Part shown: one piece after another, positions 1 through 8,505 of the stretch
Numbering within the stretch: position 1 is the first letter of the stretch
Layout: each line of letters starts with the position of its first letter
From: CANLBN01 sp050298695
Lineage (GTDB): Bacteria; Pseudomonadota; Gammaproteobacteria; Pseudomonadales; Cellvibrionaceae
DNA: 23,866 bases
Direction of reading: 5' to 3'
Assembly: GCA_050298695.1 (NCBI GenBank)
Contig: JBNKUQ010000046.1
Span: 1 to 23,866 of the forward strand
The notes under the pieces: generated by a model
Databases searched by the model: none
Told to the model about the DNA's origin: nothing
What the model saw: only the letters and a program-made list of their open reading frames with translations
Position numbers and translations under genes: made by a program

Positions 1-395
1 CCGCCTTATTACTGTTTTGAGTAGTGGCTGCCCCTTGACTGAGTGATGCATAACTGGATGCGTGAGCAAGCCCGATTTTTTGAAGCGCCAGACCCAAGGG
101 TAACCGATAAATTTCTAGTAGCGTTTTAGCAAGACTAAAACATCTGTTTATTTTTAATGAGCAAGCTCATCCAAAAATAAACAGACCGACTCTCAATAGG
201 TGTTTGGTACAGTCATTCAAACCTGTTATGAAATTGTCGTCAGTAGTTTATTACGCAAAACATTTTTTATTTATTTTTGGTCTTAAACCAAAGATATTGG
301 AGAACTATTACTAGTTGACAGGTTCGGTCATATAGGTGTTGTTGGAATAAGTCCATTCGAGTGTGCTCCATAATGAGTGCGATGATGAAATAAAT
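1..395. other. Left-edge intergenic region, no convincing gene
   Basis: I see no gene with a start codon here. On the minus strand a frame is open from about 159 to the window edge after a TGA. It reads rather protein-like (for example LLEIYRLPLGLALQ) but has no ATG or GTG start and no ribosome-binding site, so I did not call it; it could be a remnant or the edge of a gene lying further left. The notable contents are two adjacent hairpins at 123-141 and 144-184. The rest, 185-395, is AT-rich and lies downstream of the PAAR gene. Confidence 0.4.
123..184. terminator. Double hairpin, probable bidirectional terminator
   Basis: Two adjacent hairpins are visible. The first has a perfect 7-bp stem, GTTTTAG (123-129) pairing with CTAAAAC (135-141). 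The second pairs CTGTTTATTTTT (144-155) with AAAAATAAACAG (173-184); after a small internal loop it continues as ATGAGC/GCTCAT. The A/T-tracts in the stem make it plausible as a terminator on either strand, for example for the minus-strand PAAR transcript. No long T-run follows the stem, so this is an inference from structure only. Confidence 0.45.
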
Positions 396-938
396 TTATG
401 CCTTCTCAGTGCTGGTTAATGCTGAGCCTTTAACAAAGGGCGCGCCAGTTTGAGCACTTTGGATATTGCACTGGGCATGGCGGTCTTGTGGATGGAGTGC
501 GGGCTCAAAAAAATACATAACGGGCTCTTCGAAAGACAGAATATTTTCTTGCGTTGAGTTAGGTGTATAAGACGCCGTATTGCCATACTGGTTGGGAAAG
601 GTGATGCTTTCTAGTTTTACCGGGATCGGTTTGATGGGCTTTGGTGAGTCCCCCACAATGACATCCGCTGAACCAATGATGACCGAACCTCCACAAGATA
701 TTGCTGAGCCAATGTTGGCAGCCGGTTTCCCGTTAATGAGTACAGAGTTGGCGCCAGAGGCAATGGTTCTGCCGTGGGGCGGGTGCTTGGGTTTGGAGTG
801 GGGTGCAAGAGCATCGCCAACGCGAGCTGCTGGTTTGCCATTGATGATGACATCAGGGCTACCCGAAATAATGGGGGTGGGTGGAAAGCCGTTGTGATCG
901 GAGCCAATATCTCCCAAACGGGCAGCGGGTTTACTCAC
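396..938 (-). CDS. PAAR-repeat protein with C-terminal extension
   Basis: A 180-residue protein whose first ~100 residues are PAAR-like: SKPAARLGD at the N-terminus, then repeated NGKPAARVGD (about 33-42) and NGKPAANIGS (about 69-78) blocks with glycine-rich turns. PAAR proteins form the sharp cone on the VgrG spike of type VI secretion systems and can carry effectors. The last ~75 residues are an extension in which I recognise no toxin motif. The start is GTG at 938-936, with AAGGA at 953-949 and a 10-nt gap. No VgrG, Hcp or other T6SS gene is in the window, so it is an orphan here. It lies on the same strand as the DUF1552-like gene, but the 209-bp gap does not suggest a tight operon. The family call is firm; the role is inferred. 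Confidence 0.85.
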   Translation of the reverse strand: MSKPAARLGDIGSDHNGFPPTPIISGSPDVIINGKPAARVGDALAPHSKPKHPPHGRTIASGANSVLINGKPAANIGSAISCGGSVIIGSADVIVGDSPKPIKPIPVKLESITFPNQYGNTASYTPNSTQENILSFEEPVMYFFEPALHPQDRHAQCNIQSAQTGAPFVKGSALTSTEKA

Positions 939-1147
939 TGTTAACCAGTCCTTGCACGTGTTACTTTGCGCGCATTATCTAGTTTATGGGGAGTAATTAA
1001 AACAATAAAAAGCGACAGTTTGTTTTTAGGGGGAATTTGTTCGAATGTTTTTGTAAATATTCTGTTTGGTTATTTCCATTTTTTCGAAGTCATACCGGCG
1101 GAGGCCGATATGACTACGTGAGATTTTCCCTGGGTAGTAAGCACACT

Positions 1148-2800
1148 CTAGCTTGGCTTAAATCGATATTGTGCCGAAGTCCCCGGCGCAGAAAAATTAA
1201 TTAAATCACTGACGCCATTGGAGCGTGCGTCGCTATTGTTCCTTCCGCCATCAGTGCCCCAGCTAGTGCGTGTAGAGCCAAATAAGTGTAATAACGAGAG
1301 CTGTAAGTTGGCGACTTTATCATGCCCGTTGTAACTCGGAACCGATGAACTTGCATAGGCGTCAGTACCATCAAACACGTGGGCACGGTAGTCATCACTA
1401 ATGGGAAATTTAGGTAATAAGTTAACTCCGCTTTCTAAGCGTCTACCACCACCAACCACGGCAATGGCCATATTGTTAGCCGAATGAACATCGGGAAAGC
1501 CCGTTGTGCCAGTGATATAAACGATGGTGTTATCTAATACATTGGTTCCAGGTGCCAAAGGGTCTGGCATTTCTTGAAGATCGCTTAACAAGGTACCAAT
1601 TTGGCCGTAAAAGTAATTGTAGATTGACTCTATGTATGCATTATCGTCATTGCCATTGTCATTACTTGTTATCTGCCGATGCGTTGCTAAATGAAGGTTA
1701 ATACTGTCGTGGTTGTCAATATTGGTGTTATTAAGGGCATTGGCATTTAAATTTTCCATTCCCGCGCCTTCAGAGTCAGTGAACGAAAAATTGATCACTC
1801 GGTGAAGGTCACAACTAATCAGGCTTTTAATGGCCTCAAAATTATAAGCATTGAGCGCATTGTGACTGGCACTGACCCCTGGCCAAGTTACCGAAGGCGT
1901 GGTGCATTCGCCTCCCGAGGGAGGGTTTTGCTGATTTGCCAAGTAAGTTCGGTGCTTGCTGATTCGCCTTTGTAGGTCGAGAATTTTATCTTCACTTTCT
2001 AAGGTGCCCTGTAACTGTTTTTGGGTAATATAATTTGTTATGTCAGTATTATGAATAAGCTCAAGCACTTGGTCGAGACTGGTCACAGCAGGTATAGGGT
2101 CACCCACATTATTCTGTATGCCAAAAATAGAGGAATAGGCATTTGCGGTATTGGGGTAGAGTGGATTTTTGACTGTTCCATCAGGGCGGTAGGTGAGGAA
2201 ACAAGTAAAATTAGCATCGCCATCAAAGTTACTATCTCCTCGTATGGGAGGGTAGTAGAAGTCCTCACTGCCGGTATATTCGTTTCCATCGCCATAGGGG
2301 GAGTGAGAAAATAGTGTCATTGGCATGGTAGTTGAATTCAGTATATTGTTATAGCGGGTGTAGTAGGGACTCATCAAGCTGGCAATTTCATAATCCATCG
2401 ACACTGAGCGAGGATAGCGTGACGGATCAGCTGGGAACTGCCCCCGGTATTCAGCTAAAGAGTTACAGGTTAACAAATGGCTGAATCCCGCAGAGCCGTG
2501 CCAAGCATTGTCTGCAATGTTGTAACTGAAGTTCGAAAAGAAGCGCGTATACTCTCGTACTTCACTGGAAAATTGGTTCCACATAATACGAATAAAGTTA
2601 TTGTCTGTATTGGAGCCATCGGTTGTTTCTGTACGGGGAGAAAAAGGTACGGTAATGGTAATGAGACGCAGGGGTGTTCTGCTTGGCACAGTTTGTCCAT
2701 AAGCAAGCCTACCCATTGGCGATAAGGCAAAGGGAATAGTAAAAGCCCCCTTCATTATGCCGCTTATAAGGTCTCTTCGAGTGAGTTTATACGAGGCCAT
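1148..2800 (-). CDS. Tat-exported DUF1552-like protein
   Basis: A 550-residue protein beginning with a twin-arginine signal (TRRDLI at residues 7-12, then a hydrophobic stretch ending near LAYG). It is therefore expected to be folded in the cytoplasm and exported to the periplasm. The layout fits the DUF1552 family, whose function is unknown: RR signal, a middle part with NADH-unrelated globular sequence, and a C-terminal block with LDNTIVYITG, a conserved His-Ser (DVHSANN), a GGGRR turn, and NLQLSLLHLFG near the end. DUF1552 genes typically sit beside heme-containing DUF1592/DUF1588 genes, exactly as here: the tri-heme PKD lipoprotein lies 96 bp upstream on the same strand. An AGGAG ribosome-binding site precedes the ATG. 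The two probably form an operon and a cell-envelope partnership. The substrate is unknown. Confidence 0.75.
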   Translation of the reverse strand: MASYKLTRRDLISGIMKGAFTIPFALSPMGRLAYGQTVPSRTPLRLITITVPFSPRTETTDGSNTDNNFIRIMWNQFSSEVREYTRFFSNFSYNIADNAWHGSAGFSHLLTCNSLAEYRGQFPADPSRYPRSVSMDYEIASLMSPYYTRYNNILNSTTMPMTLFSHSPYGDGNEYTGSEDFYYPPIRGDSNFDGDANFTCFLTYRPDGTVKNPLYPNTANAYSSIFGIQNNVGDPIPAVTSLDQVLELIHNTDITNYITQKQLQGTLESEDKILDLQRRISKHRTYLANQQNPPSGGECTTPSVTWPGVSASHNALNAYNFEAIKSLISCDLHRVINFSFTDSEGAGMENLNANALNNTNIDNHDSINLHLATHRQITSNDNGNDDNAYIESIYNYFYGQIGTLLSDLQEMPDPLAPGTNVLDNTIVYITGTTGFPDVHSANNMAIAVVGGGRRLESGVNLLPKFPISDDYRAHVFDGTDAYASSSVPSYNGHDKVANLQLSLLHLFGSTRTSWGTDGGRNNSDARSNGVSDLINFSAPGTSAQYRFKPS

Positions 2801-2896
2801 TATTTATCTCTCCTGTACTGCAATACGCGATGCAACTTAAAATTTGAAAAGGAATGTCTGCCAACTTGTGTTTTCTGAAATTAGACAAAAGCATCA

Positions 2897-5800
2897 TTAG
2901 TTTCTCCTAATCACTCTAAACTCAGGGCGCTTAATTAAGTTGGCGATCAGTGTTCTTATACCAGAGGTTCCTTCTAAGGCGATTCTTTTACTGGCAGTTT
3001 GTGATGCATGTTGAGTTGCACTCTCAGGGCTAGAGGCATTTAGGCCCCGCTCTGCATTGGTTCCAATAATAAAGTCGTACAAATTATCGTTGATACATTC
3101 ACCAAATGCAGAGGATTCACCAATTAACGAAATTAGGCCTTTGTGGTCGCTATAGCTACCGGAAATGGTGCTTCCATAAATATTGGCGATGTCAATGCTA
3201 CCGCCGCGATTATCCAGTAAATATGCTTCATCTTTTATTGTTGGGCCATCTGCAGCATCAATACCGTTAATACCAACTGACTCGTATACCGCATATTCAA
3301 ATAAACTTCCCCCCTGGCTCAGTGCCAATGGGTGGCGGCCAAAACGGTCGAATGCCTCAAAGGGAAAACTAACAGGGTTAATTGTGGTGTGGCAGCCCGA
3401 GCAAATAGCATTGTTTTCAGTTGAGTCACGGAACAGAAACGATTCGGTCACGGTGGAGGGTATAATATCTCCATTAGGCTCTGGCGCTTCCCCTAAAGGG
3501 ATTCCAATGCTATAACACATCACCTCTTTTAAAATAGTTACACCGCGGTGAATGGTTCCGGGGCGGTCTCCTTTCGAGTCGGTCGTTAAAAAGTTGGCTT
3601 GAGTTAATAAGCCTTGGCGATTGCTTAACTCTGCATTCCCGCTTGTGAAGTCTACACGAGTGAATTCACTGCCAAGGCCAGTATTACTGACCCCATAGTA
3701 ATCCGCTAATGTGGCATTCATAAAGGTGTAGTTTGCATTGATGATGCTATTGATACTCTCATTTTGCGTAATCAAGTAACGCATAAAGTGCTCACTTTCG
3801 CCCTTAATAGCCTGTACATATTCACTGGCACGAGCACTATCACTGGTCGCATTAAGTCGTTCTTCAACGTCGGTTTCAAGCTTTAACCATTGTTTTAAGA
3901 ATGTATCGATAAAATATTTCGACTTAGTATCCGAAAATAAACGCGTTAGCTCATTATCTAAAGCAGTATCATTTTCTCCACTCAATAGGCTATTCCAATC
4001 GCGTGACAGTAGGGTGCTATCAGCAGGTGCCCCCCACACTAAATAGGAAATTTTGTGAGCGAGCTCTTCATTAGTGAGCCGATAGCCTTCGCCAATTGGT
4101 GTATCACCGCGGTAGCTATGGAAAATAAATTCCGGTGAAAACAGTGTGTAACTGACAATGGACTTAACAAAGGCATCACTCGGGTCTTCAAAGACGAAAA
4201 TATCGTAGGCACCCGAGACGCTGTTAAGCGCATAATCATTGCCTGAAACATTGCGTCTAAATGCTTTGCTCAATATTGCTGCACTGTAAGCGATGCGACA
4301 ATCTTCATCATTGTCAATGTCACTAAAATCGCAGCCAGCTTCGCCTCCATATATATTTTGAATAGCACTATTACTGAGGTTTGCCACTACACTCTCATAC
4401 ACAGCCGTTAGAGCAGGGTAAAGATCGTCTAGCACATCATCAGAGTTGCTAATACCGCTCAACACTCGCATTTCACTATCGGTGCTATAGCGGCTGCCAT
4501 TAGCGCCGAAGGGTACGTTGAAATTCGCTTTTTCTGTATCGGTAAAGCTCACTGAGAATACAGACTCGATAGTGTTGTAAAACTCATCTGGCGTTAAGGC
4601 TTTTATCGGCAAATTAATTAAGTGATCATCTATAACAACAGGAGGCTCATTTGAATTTGGTGGGAATTGCTCGACAATATAAGAAGCTACTGCACTAACG
4701 CAGGCATTAGTTTCGACACCTTGGCAGTTAGCATTATTCGTAGCAATCATGCCTGCAACAAGCGCGTCCAGATTTTTATCTTCCCAGGTTTGTGTTAGAG
4801 GTCTTTGAGAGGTTCCGCCACTACCATCGGCACCATGACAGCTGCTGCAGCTAGTACTATATAGATTTGCAGCAAAAACACTGGCATCAAGCACTTCCAC
4901 TGATACGCTGTCGGAGTCGGATAAGCCTTGTTCATCATAAACGCTAAGGCTGATGTTATGGCTACCTACTTGTGTAAGGTTAAATGTGGGGTTAGCAACG
5001 GTGCTGTCTGTTTGGTTGTCGCCATTAATATCCCAAGCCCACCGAGCTATACCTTCATCATCAGAGGAATTTGCACTAGAAAAGCGCAAGCTGTAGGGAG
5101 CAAGACCAACGGTAGGGCTAAGCGCAGTAATCTCTGCCTCGGGGGCTTCATTGGCATTGTCAACACGAATGGTGAGGCTGGTTTGATTGCTTAGGTTTTC
5201 ATTGTCCACTACGGTTAGGCGAACGACATATTCCCCTTCGCTAGTAAACGTTCGAGTCGCTTCTTCACCACTCAAGCGCTGACCATCTTCAAAGTCCCAG
5301 TAGTAAGCGGTAATTTGCGAGCGGTCGTCGGAAGAGGCACTTGCATTAAGGTTAACCGTTAGCGGTGCTGGGCCTGATAAATTGGTAGAGGCTGAAGCAT
5401 TAGCGACTGGCGCAATATTAACTTCTGGACTGGTTAGGGATACTGTTTGGTTTGCAGTTGATACTGCTCCTTGGGCATCAGTAACCCTAAGTTGGACGTC
5501 GTAAACACCCGCTTCGGTAAATTCATAATCGTTGACTGCGCCATTGATGACTGTGTCGGCAATTGTCCATCGGTAATTAACGATACCTTGGTCATCTGTG
5601 GAGGCATTGCCATCGAATCGAATGGTAATGGGAACCACCCCTGTTTCTGCTGAGGTATTGATTCTTGCCGTAGGCGCCGCATTAGCAAATACCGTAACAG
5701 TAAGAACTGATGTATCAGTATTGCCGTTGTTGTCCGTAACCGTGAGCTGTGCGGTGTAGGAACCGGGAGTGCTATATTGGTGGTCAATTTGTTGCGTTTG

Positions 5801-6382
5801 ACCGTTTTCTCCATCGTCAAAATTCCACTCATAGGTGGCGATATTGCCGGATGACTGGCTCGCGTCGAAAGTTACTGTTAATGGTGCAAAGCCCTGGGTA
5901 TTTTGGCTAGCGCTAGTACTCGCAATTAGTTGAGGAGGTGGAGTAGAGCTATCATCTGGATTTTCGAGTGAGCGAATAAACGCGGCAATACTTTCCGAGC
6001 AACTGCCTACACATAAAGATGGGTCGCTGACAGGCATCCACAAGGTAATATACTCTTCTAAGGTGTAACGGCTACCTGGTGTGGATGAGTGTTCGTAAGT
6101 CGTTGTTGAAAGGTCAATCGCTTTAAAGACATCGTGCTGGCCATCTGCACCGTGACAGGATAAGCATCCTTGATCAAAGGAATCATAAAGGCGCTTGCCT
6201 TCATTTATCATTGCAGATTGAGGATCATCCGGCGATGTATGATTTTCTGAGGTATCGGTATTTGACGAGGTGTTAGTGGAAGAGCTATTGGAGCTTACAT
6301 CATCTCCACACGCAGTTAACCCAAAAACAGCAGTAAGGCTAAGCGTTAATAAGAAAATTTTGCGTGTATAGGAATTAGGCAT
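2897..6382 (-). CDS. Tri-heme PKD lipoprotein, DUF1592/DUF1588 type
   Basis: A 1161-residue predicted lipoprotein. The signal peptide ends in lipobox LTAC with Cys25, followed by a Ser/Thr/Asn-rich linker. Three CxxCH heme c motifs are visible: CLSCH (73-77), CSSCH (512-516) and CSGCH (994-998). Between the first two lie four PKD-type beta domains (about 150-232, 236-316, 323-408, 411-498) with the usual YxWDFxDG and YxVxLxVxDxxG signatures. The part from about 590 onward matches the DUF1587/1595/1592/1588/1585 arrangement: HFMRYLITQNESINSI, then RQGLLTQANFLT, the third heme followed by INPVSFPFEAFDRFG, and a C-terminal LIKRPEFRVI. This family is common in Planctomycetes, Myxococcota and marine gammaproteobacteria, and its function is unproven; electron transfer at the cell surface, perhaps linked to polymer oxidation, is my inference. 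AAGGA lies 6 nt before the ATG. The DUF1552-like gene follows. Confidence 0.8.
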   Translation of the reverse strand: MPNSYTRKIFLLTLSLTAVFGLTACGDDVSSNSSSTNTSSNTDTSENHTSPDDPQSAMINEGKRLYDSFDQGCLSCHGADGQHDVFKAIDLSTTTYEHSSTPGSRYTLEEYITLWMPVSDPSLCVGSCSESIAAFIRSLENPDDSSTPPPQLIASTSASQNTQGFAPLTVTFDASQSSGNIATYEWNFDDGENGQTQQIDHQYSTPGSYTAQLTVTDNNGNTDTSVLTVTVFANAAPTARINTSAETGVVPITIRFDGNASTDDQGIVNYRWTIADTVINGAVNDYEFTEAGVYDVQLRVTDAQGAVSTANQTVSLTSPEVNIAPVANASASTNLSGPAPLTVNLNASASSDDRSQITAYYWDFEDGQRLSGEEATRTFTSEGEYVVRLTVVDNENLSNQTSLTIRVDNANEAPEAEITALSPTVGLAPYSLRFSSANSSDDEGIARWAWDINGDNQTDSTVANPTFNLTQVGSHNISLSVYDEQGLSDSDSVSVEVLDASVFAANLYSTSCSSCHGADGSGGTSQRPLTQTWEDKNLDALVAGMIATNNANCQGVETNACVSAVASYIVEQFPPNSNEPPVVIDDHLINLPIKALTPDEFYNTIESVFSVSFTDTEKANFNVPFGANGSRYSTDSEMRVLSGISNSDDVLDDLYPALTAVYESVVANLSNSAIQNIYGGEAGCDFSDIDNDEDCRIAYSAAILSKAFRRNVSGNDYALNSVSGAYDIFVFEDPSDAFVKSIVSYTLFSPEFIFHSYRGDTPIGEGYRLTNEELAHKISYLVWGAPADSTLLSRDWNSLLSGENDTALDNELTRLFSDTKSKYFIDTFLKQWLKLETDVEERLNATSDSARASEYVQAIKGESEHFMRYLITQNESINSIINANYTFMNATLADYYGVSNTGLGSEFTRVDFTSGNAELSNRQGLLTQANFLTTDSKGDRPGTIHRGVTILKEVMCYSIGIPLGEAPEPNGDIIPSTVTESFLFRDSTENNAICSGCHTTINPVSFPFEAFDRFGRHPLALSQGGSLFEYAVYESVGINGIDAADGPTIKDEAYLLDNRGGSIDIANIYGSTISGSYSDHKGLISLIGESSAFGECINDNLYDFIIGTNAERGLNASSPESATQHASQTASKRIALEGTSGIRTLIANLIKRPEFRVIRRN

Positions 6383-6730
6383 CGTAAATCCTTGTGATTA
6401 ATAAAGCAGATCTTGGAAAGCAACTAATCCTTGTGTAACTTAGTACAAAATCAAGGTCGTTTTTTATTCAGGTGAAAAATAACTTGAAAACTCTCAGCGA
6501 GGGATTCGAATATTGTTTAGCGTAGTCGATTTTGAATAACGGGAACGGTACTTTTTCACAGTTTATTAAAATTCTTTGAGAATATTTTTAAGGTGAAAAA
6601 ATAAAGTTTAATAGTGTGAACTATGTCTTATATTTTCCCCAAGCTAATCGGTGCTTTTATTTTGAATGGCGCGTTTTGATAGAAAGAACGTGTGCATTAA
6701 ATGGTGCAACTTGGATCAGTTTTTAACTGT
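6383..6730. other. AT-rich intergenic region, likely promoter zone
   Basis: This 348-bp gap separates the end of djlA from the start of the tri-heme lipoprotein gene, both on the minus strand. It is AT-rich with no open frame of note. A small hairpin (CAGTT, TTT, AACTG at 6717-6729) lies just past the djlA stop and could be a weak terminator. The promoter of the lipoprotein operon should lie near 6400-6480, but I cannot point to a convincing -35/-10 pair. The block ACAAGGATT occurs twice on the minus strand in the leader, once as the ribosome-binding site. Confidence 0.4.
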
Positions 6731-7543
6731 TTAATGTTTTCTTGTTTTTTTGATTAAATCATAAGCAGCTTGAATTTTTTGCGAGCGCTCGGTGGCCATT
6801 TTAATCATGTCTTCTGGGACACCTTGCCCCATCAATTTATCTGGGTGATTTTCACTCATGAGTTTGCGATAAGCTTTTTTAATTTCAGCATCGGAAGTAT
6901 TCTCGTCAACGCCCAGTGCCGCATATGCTTCTTTTAATCGCGAAGGCCTAGCGTGCTCAGTGCGGCCTTGCTGATACTCTTGCTGGTATTGATAACCTCC
7001 CCCCGAAAAAGCACTTTGGGCGCGAATCATGCGTAGGAGTTGTTCAAACGCTAGGTGGGAAAAATGTAAGCTTTCTGTGACACGTCGGAGCGCAATTTCT
7101 TCTTTCGGATCTAAGCGACCATCTGCCAGGGCCGTATTCACCAGATAGACAACCAACATATGAATGAGCTGATCGCGATGGCCACAGGTTTCCTGAAACG
7201 CCTTGAGTGTGGGTTCCGGGTCAAAGTCAGGGGCTGCCCCGATTTTAAACAAACGAATGGCTTCGCGTTTATGATCTGCAGTTAAACCCATTTTATCCAT
7301 TAATTGTTGGGTTTGATCAATTTCTTCCTGGGAGACTATGCCATCAGATTTGGCTAGGTAGCCAATGAGGGTAAAGGTGGTTTCAAAAAAACTGGTTTGA
7401 ATTCTCCTTAGTGCTTCGGGAGGATCTTGTTGTAAAAATCCGAGTAATATCTGTTCCAATATGTGTCCAACGAAGATGCCAAGCAAGCCAATCCAAAAAC
7501 CGCCGAAATACCAACCAATTAAACCACCAAATATTTTTCCCAC
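6731..7543 (-). CDS. djlA: DnaJ-like membrane co-chaperone DjlA
   Basis: Co-chaperone of DnaK. From the GTG at 7543 it has 270 residues, about the length of E. coli DjlA. It opens with one glycine-rich membrane segment (GKIFGGLIGWYFGG... to about residue 35). A TerB-like helical domain follows (about 45-175), then a Gln/Tyr-rich linker, and a C-terminal J domain from about 204 with the HPD motif at 233-235. Start choice: the frame is open further upstream to an ATG at 7621, which would add 26 residues, but 18 of those are encoded by an inserted inverted-repeat element (7567-7706). The GTG has GTGAG 6 nt upstream and gives the family-typical MGKxxGG N-terminus, so I prefer it. Removing the element leaves about 20 nt between the rsxE stop and this GTG, so it was probably cotranscribed with rsx. 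Confidence 0.88.
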   Translation of the reverse strand: MGKIFGGLIGWYFGGFWIGLLGIFVGHILEQILLGFLQQDPPEALRRIQTSFFETTFTLIGYLAKSDGIVSQEEIDQTQQLMDKMGLTADHKREAIRLFKIGAAPDFDPEPTLKAFQETCGHRDQLIHMLVVYLVNTALADGRLDPKEEIALRRVTESLHFSHLAFEQLLRMIRAQSAFSGGGYQYQQEYQQGRTEHARPSRLKEAYAALGVDENTSDAEIKKAYRKLMSENHPDKLMGQGVPEDMIKMATERSQKIQAAYDLIKKTRKH

Positions 7544-7566
7544 ATTTATCTCACTATCATTATTTA

Positions 7567-7706
7567 GAGACCTTTGCACGAAAGCCATTTTGCCCTCATG
7601 CAGCGTTAAAAACGTACTCAATCGGTCATTTATAAACCATAAACTCCCTCTTTCCGTGCGTTTTTGCCTTGCCTGAGGTCAAAATCATCTTCCGTGCAAA
7701 GGTCTC
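7567..7706. mobile_element. MITE-like inverted-repeat element with target duplication
   Basis: A 140-bp element is bounded by terminal inverted repeats, GAGACCTTTGCACGAAAG (7567-7584) against the reverse complement of 7689-7706, matching at 17 of 18 positions. It is flanked by a perfect 5-bp direct repeat, ATTTA (7562-7566 and 7707-7711). It encodes no transposase. The ends look like those of an IS5-type insertion sequence, but that family assignment is from memory and needs checking. The right-hand ATTTA contains the rsxE stop codon, and the left end lies 23 bp before the djlA GTG. The element also carries an ATG (7621) in frame with djlA and so could add a short leader peptide to it. Confidence 0.8.
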
Positions 7707-7708
7707 AT

Positions 7709-8479
7709 TTAATTAATCACGCCCGTTGTTCTGACGCGTTTGGCACCTTTAATGATTTGTTTTGGCTTGGCGGCTAAGCGTCGTTTTTCCAGTGTGCTGT
7801 CAATACTATTTTTGATGGCGATCAAGAAGCCTGCCACTAAAAATGCACCTGGCGGAAGAATGACTACTAAAAAGTTGGGGTAGTTATCGGCAAATACGGT
7901 TAATTTCCAGGCGCGAGCACTTTCGCCAAACAGTAGCTGCATATCACCGAACAATGTGCCGGTGCCAAGTAGCTCGCGTATCATGCCGATGACGACCAAG
8001 ACCAATAAAAAGCCCAAACTCATCATAAAGCCATCTATGGCTGATGGAATTAATTTATGTTTACAGGCAAAAGCATCGGCACGGCCTAATATGACGCAAT
8101 TAGTGACAATAAGAGGAATAAAAATCCCCAGTATTTGATAAAGCTCATAAGTGTACGCTTTCATTAATAGCTCAGTTGCCGTGGTAAATGACGCGATAAT
8201 CATGACAAATGCGGGTAACTTAATTGCGTCACTGACAATATTGCGAATAAGGGATACGGCAATATTGGAACCCACTAACACTAGCATGGTGGCTAAGCCT
8301 AGCCCCAAGGCATTCACCACGGTGCCACTTACGGCGAGTAAAGGACAGAGGCCCAGCAGTTGTACTAGGGCGGGGTTATTTGTCCACAACCCATTCTTGG
8401 TGATTTCAGCGTAATTAACGCGAGCTTCATCAGTTGATGGTTGTGAGTCTATATTGGCGTCAGCGGCTATATCGTTCAT
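7709..8479 (-). CDS. rsxE: Rnf/Rsx electron transport subunit E
   Basis: A 256-residue integral membrane subunit of the Rsx/Rnf complex, homologous to NqrD. About six membrane helices are visible after a ~30-residue hydrophilic N-terminus. Two conserved cysteines sit in the family motifs LLGLCPLLAV (Cys45) and VTNCVILGR (Cys128). In the related Nqr/Rnf complexes such cysteines, paired with those of subunit A, hold a [2Fe-2S] cluster inside the membrane. The C-terminus is Lys/Arg-rich and cytoplasmic. It is the last rsx gene, 26 nt after rsxG, and its TAA lies within the target duplication of the inserted element at 7567-7706. No nth gene follows, unlike in E. coli. No strong ribosome-binding site is seen. 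Confidence 0.95.
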   Translation of the reverse strand: MNDIAADANIDSQPSTDEARVNYAEITKNGLWTNNPALVQLLGLCPLLAVSGTVVNALGLGLATMLVLVGSNIAVSLIRNIVSDAIKLPAFVMIIASFTTATELLMKAYTYELYQILGIFIPLIVTNCVILGRADAFACKHKLIPSAIDGFMMSLGFLLVLVVIGMIRELLGTGTLFGDMQLLFGESARAWKLTVFADNYPNFLVVILPPGAFLVAGFLIAIKNSIDSTLEKRRLAAKPKQIIKGAKRVRTTGVIN

Positions 8480-8505
8480 AAACGTTAGGCTTATTGGTTG
8501 GTAGT

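Noticed and set aside
123..184. Integron attC-like site
   Set aside because: The hairpins lack the paired core sites (GTTRRRY/RYYYAAC) in the right order, and no integrase is present.
314..336. TTGACA at 314 as a -35 box with TATAGG downstream
   Set aside because: The spacer is only about 10 bp and no gene follows on that strand.
580..897. Plus-strand open frame of 105 codons over the PAAR gene
   Set aside because: It is the antisense of the PAAR coding region, whose repeats and ribosome-binding site clearly define the minus strand as coding.
7544..7621. N-terminal extension of DjlA starting at the ATG at 7621
   Set aside because: Most of it is encoded by the inserted inverted-repeat element; the GTG at 7543 gives the conserved N-terminus and normal length. 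It may still be translated, so it is kept as a finding.
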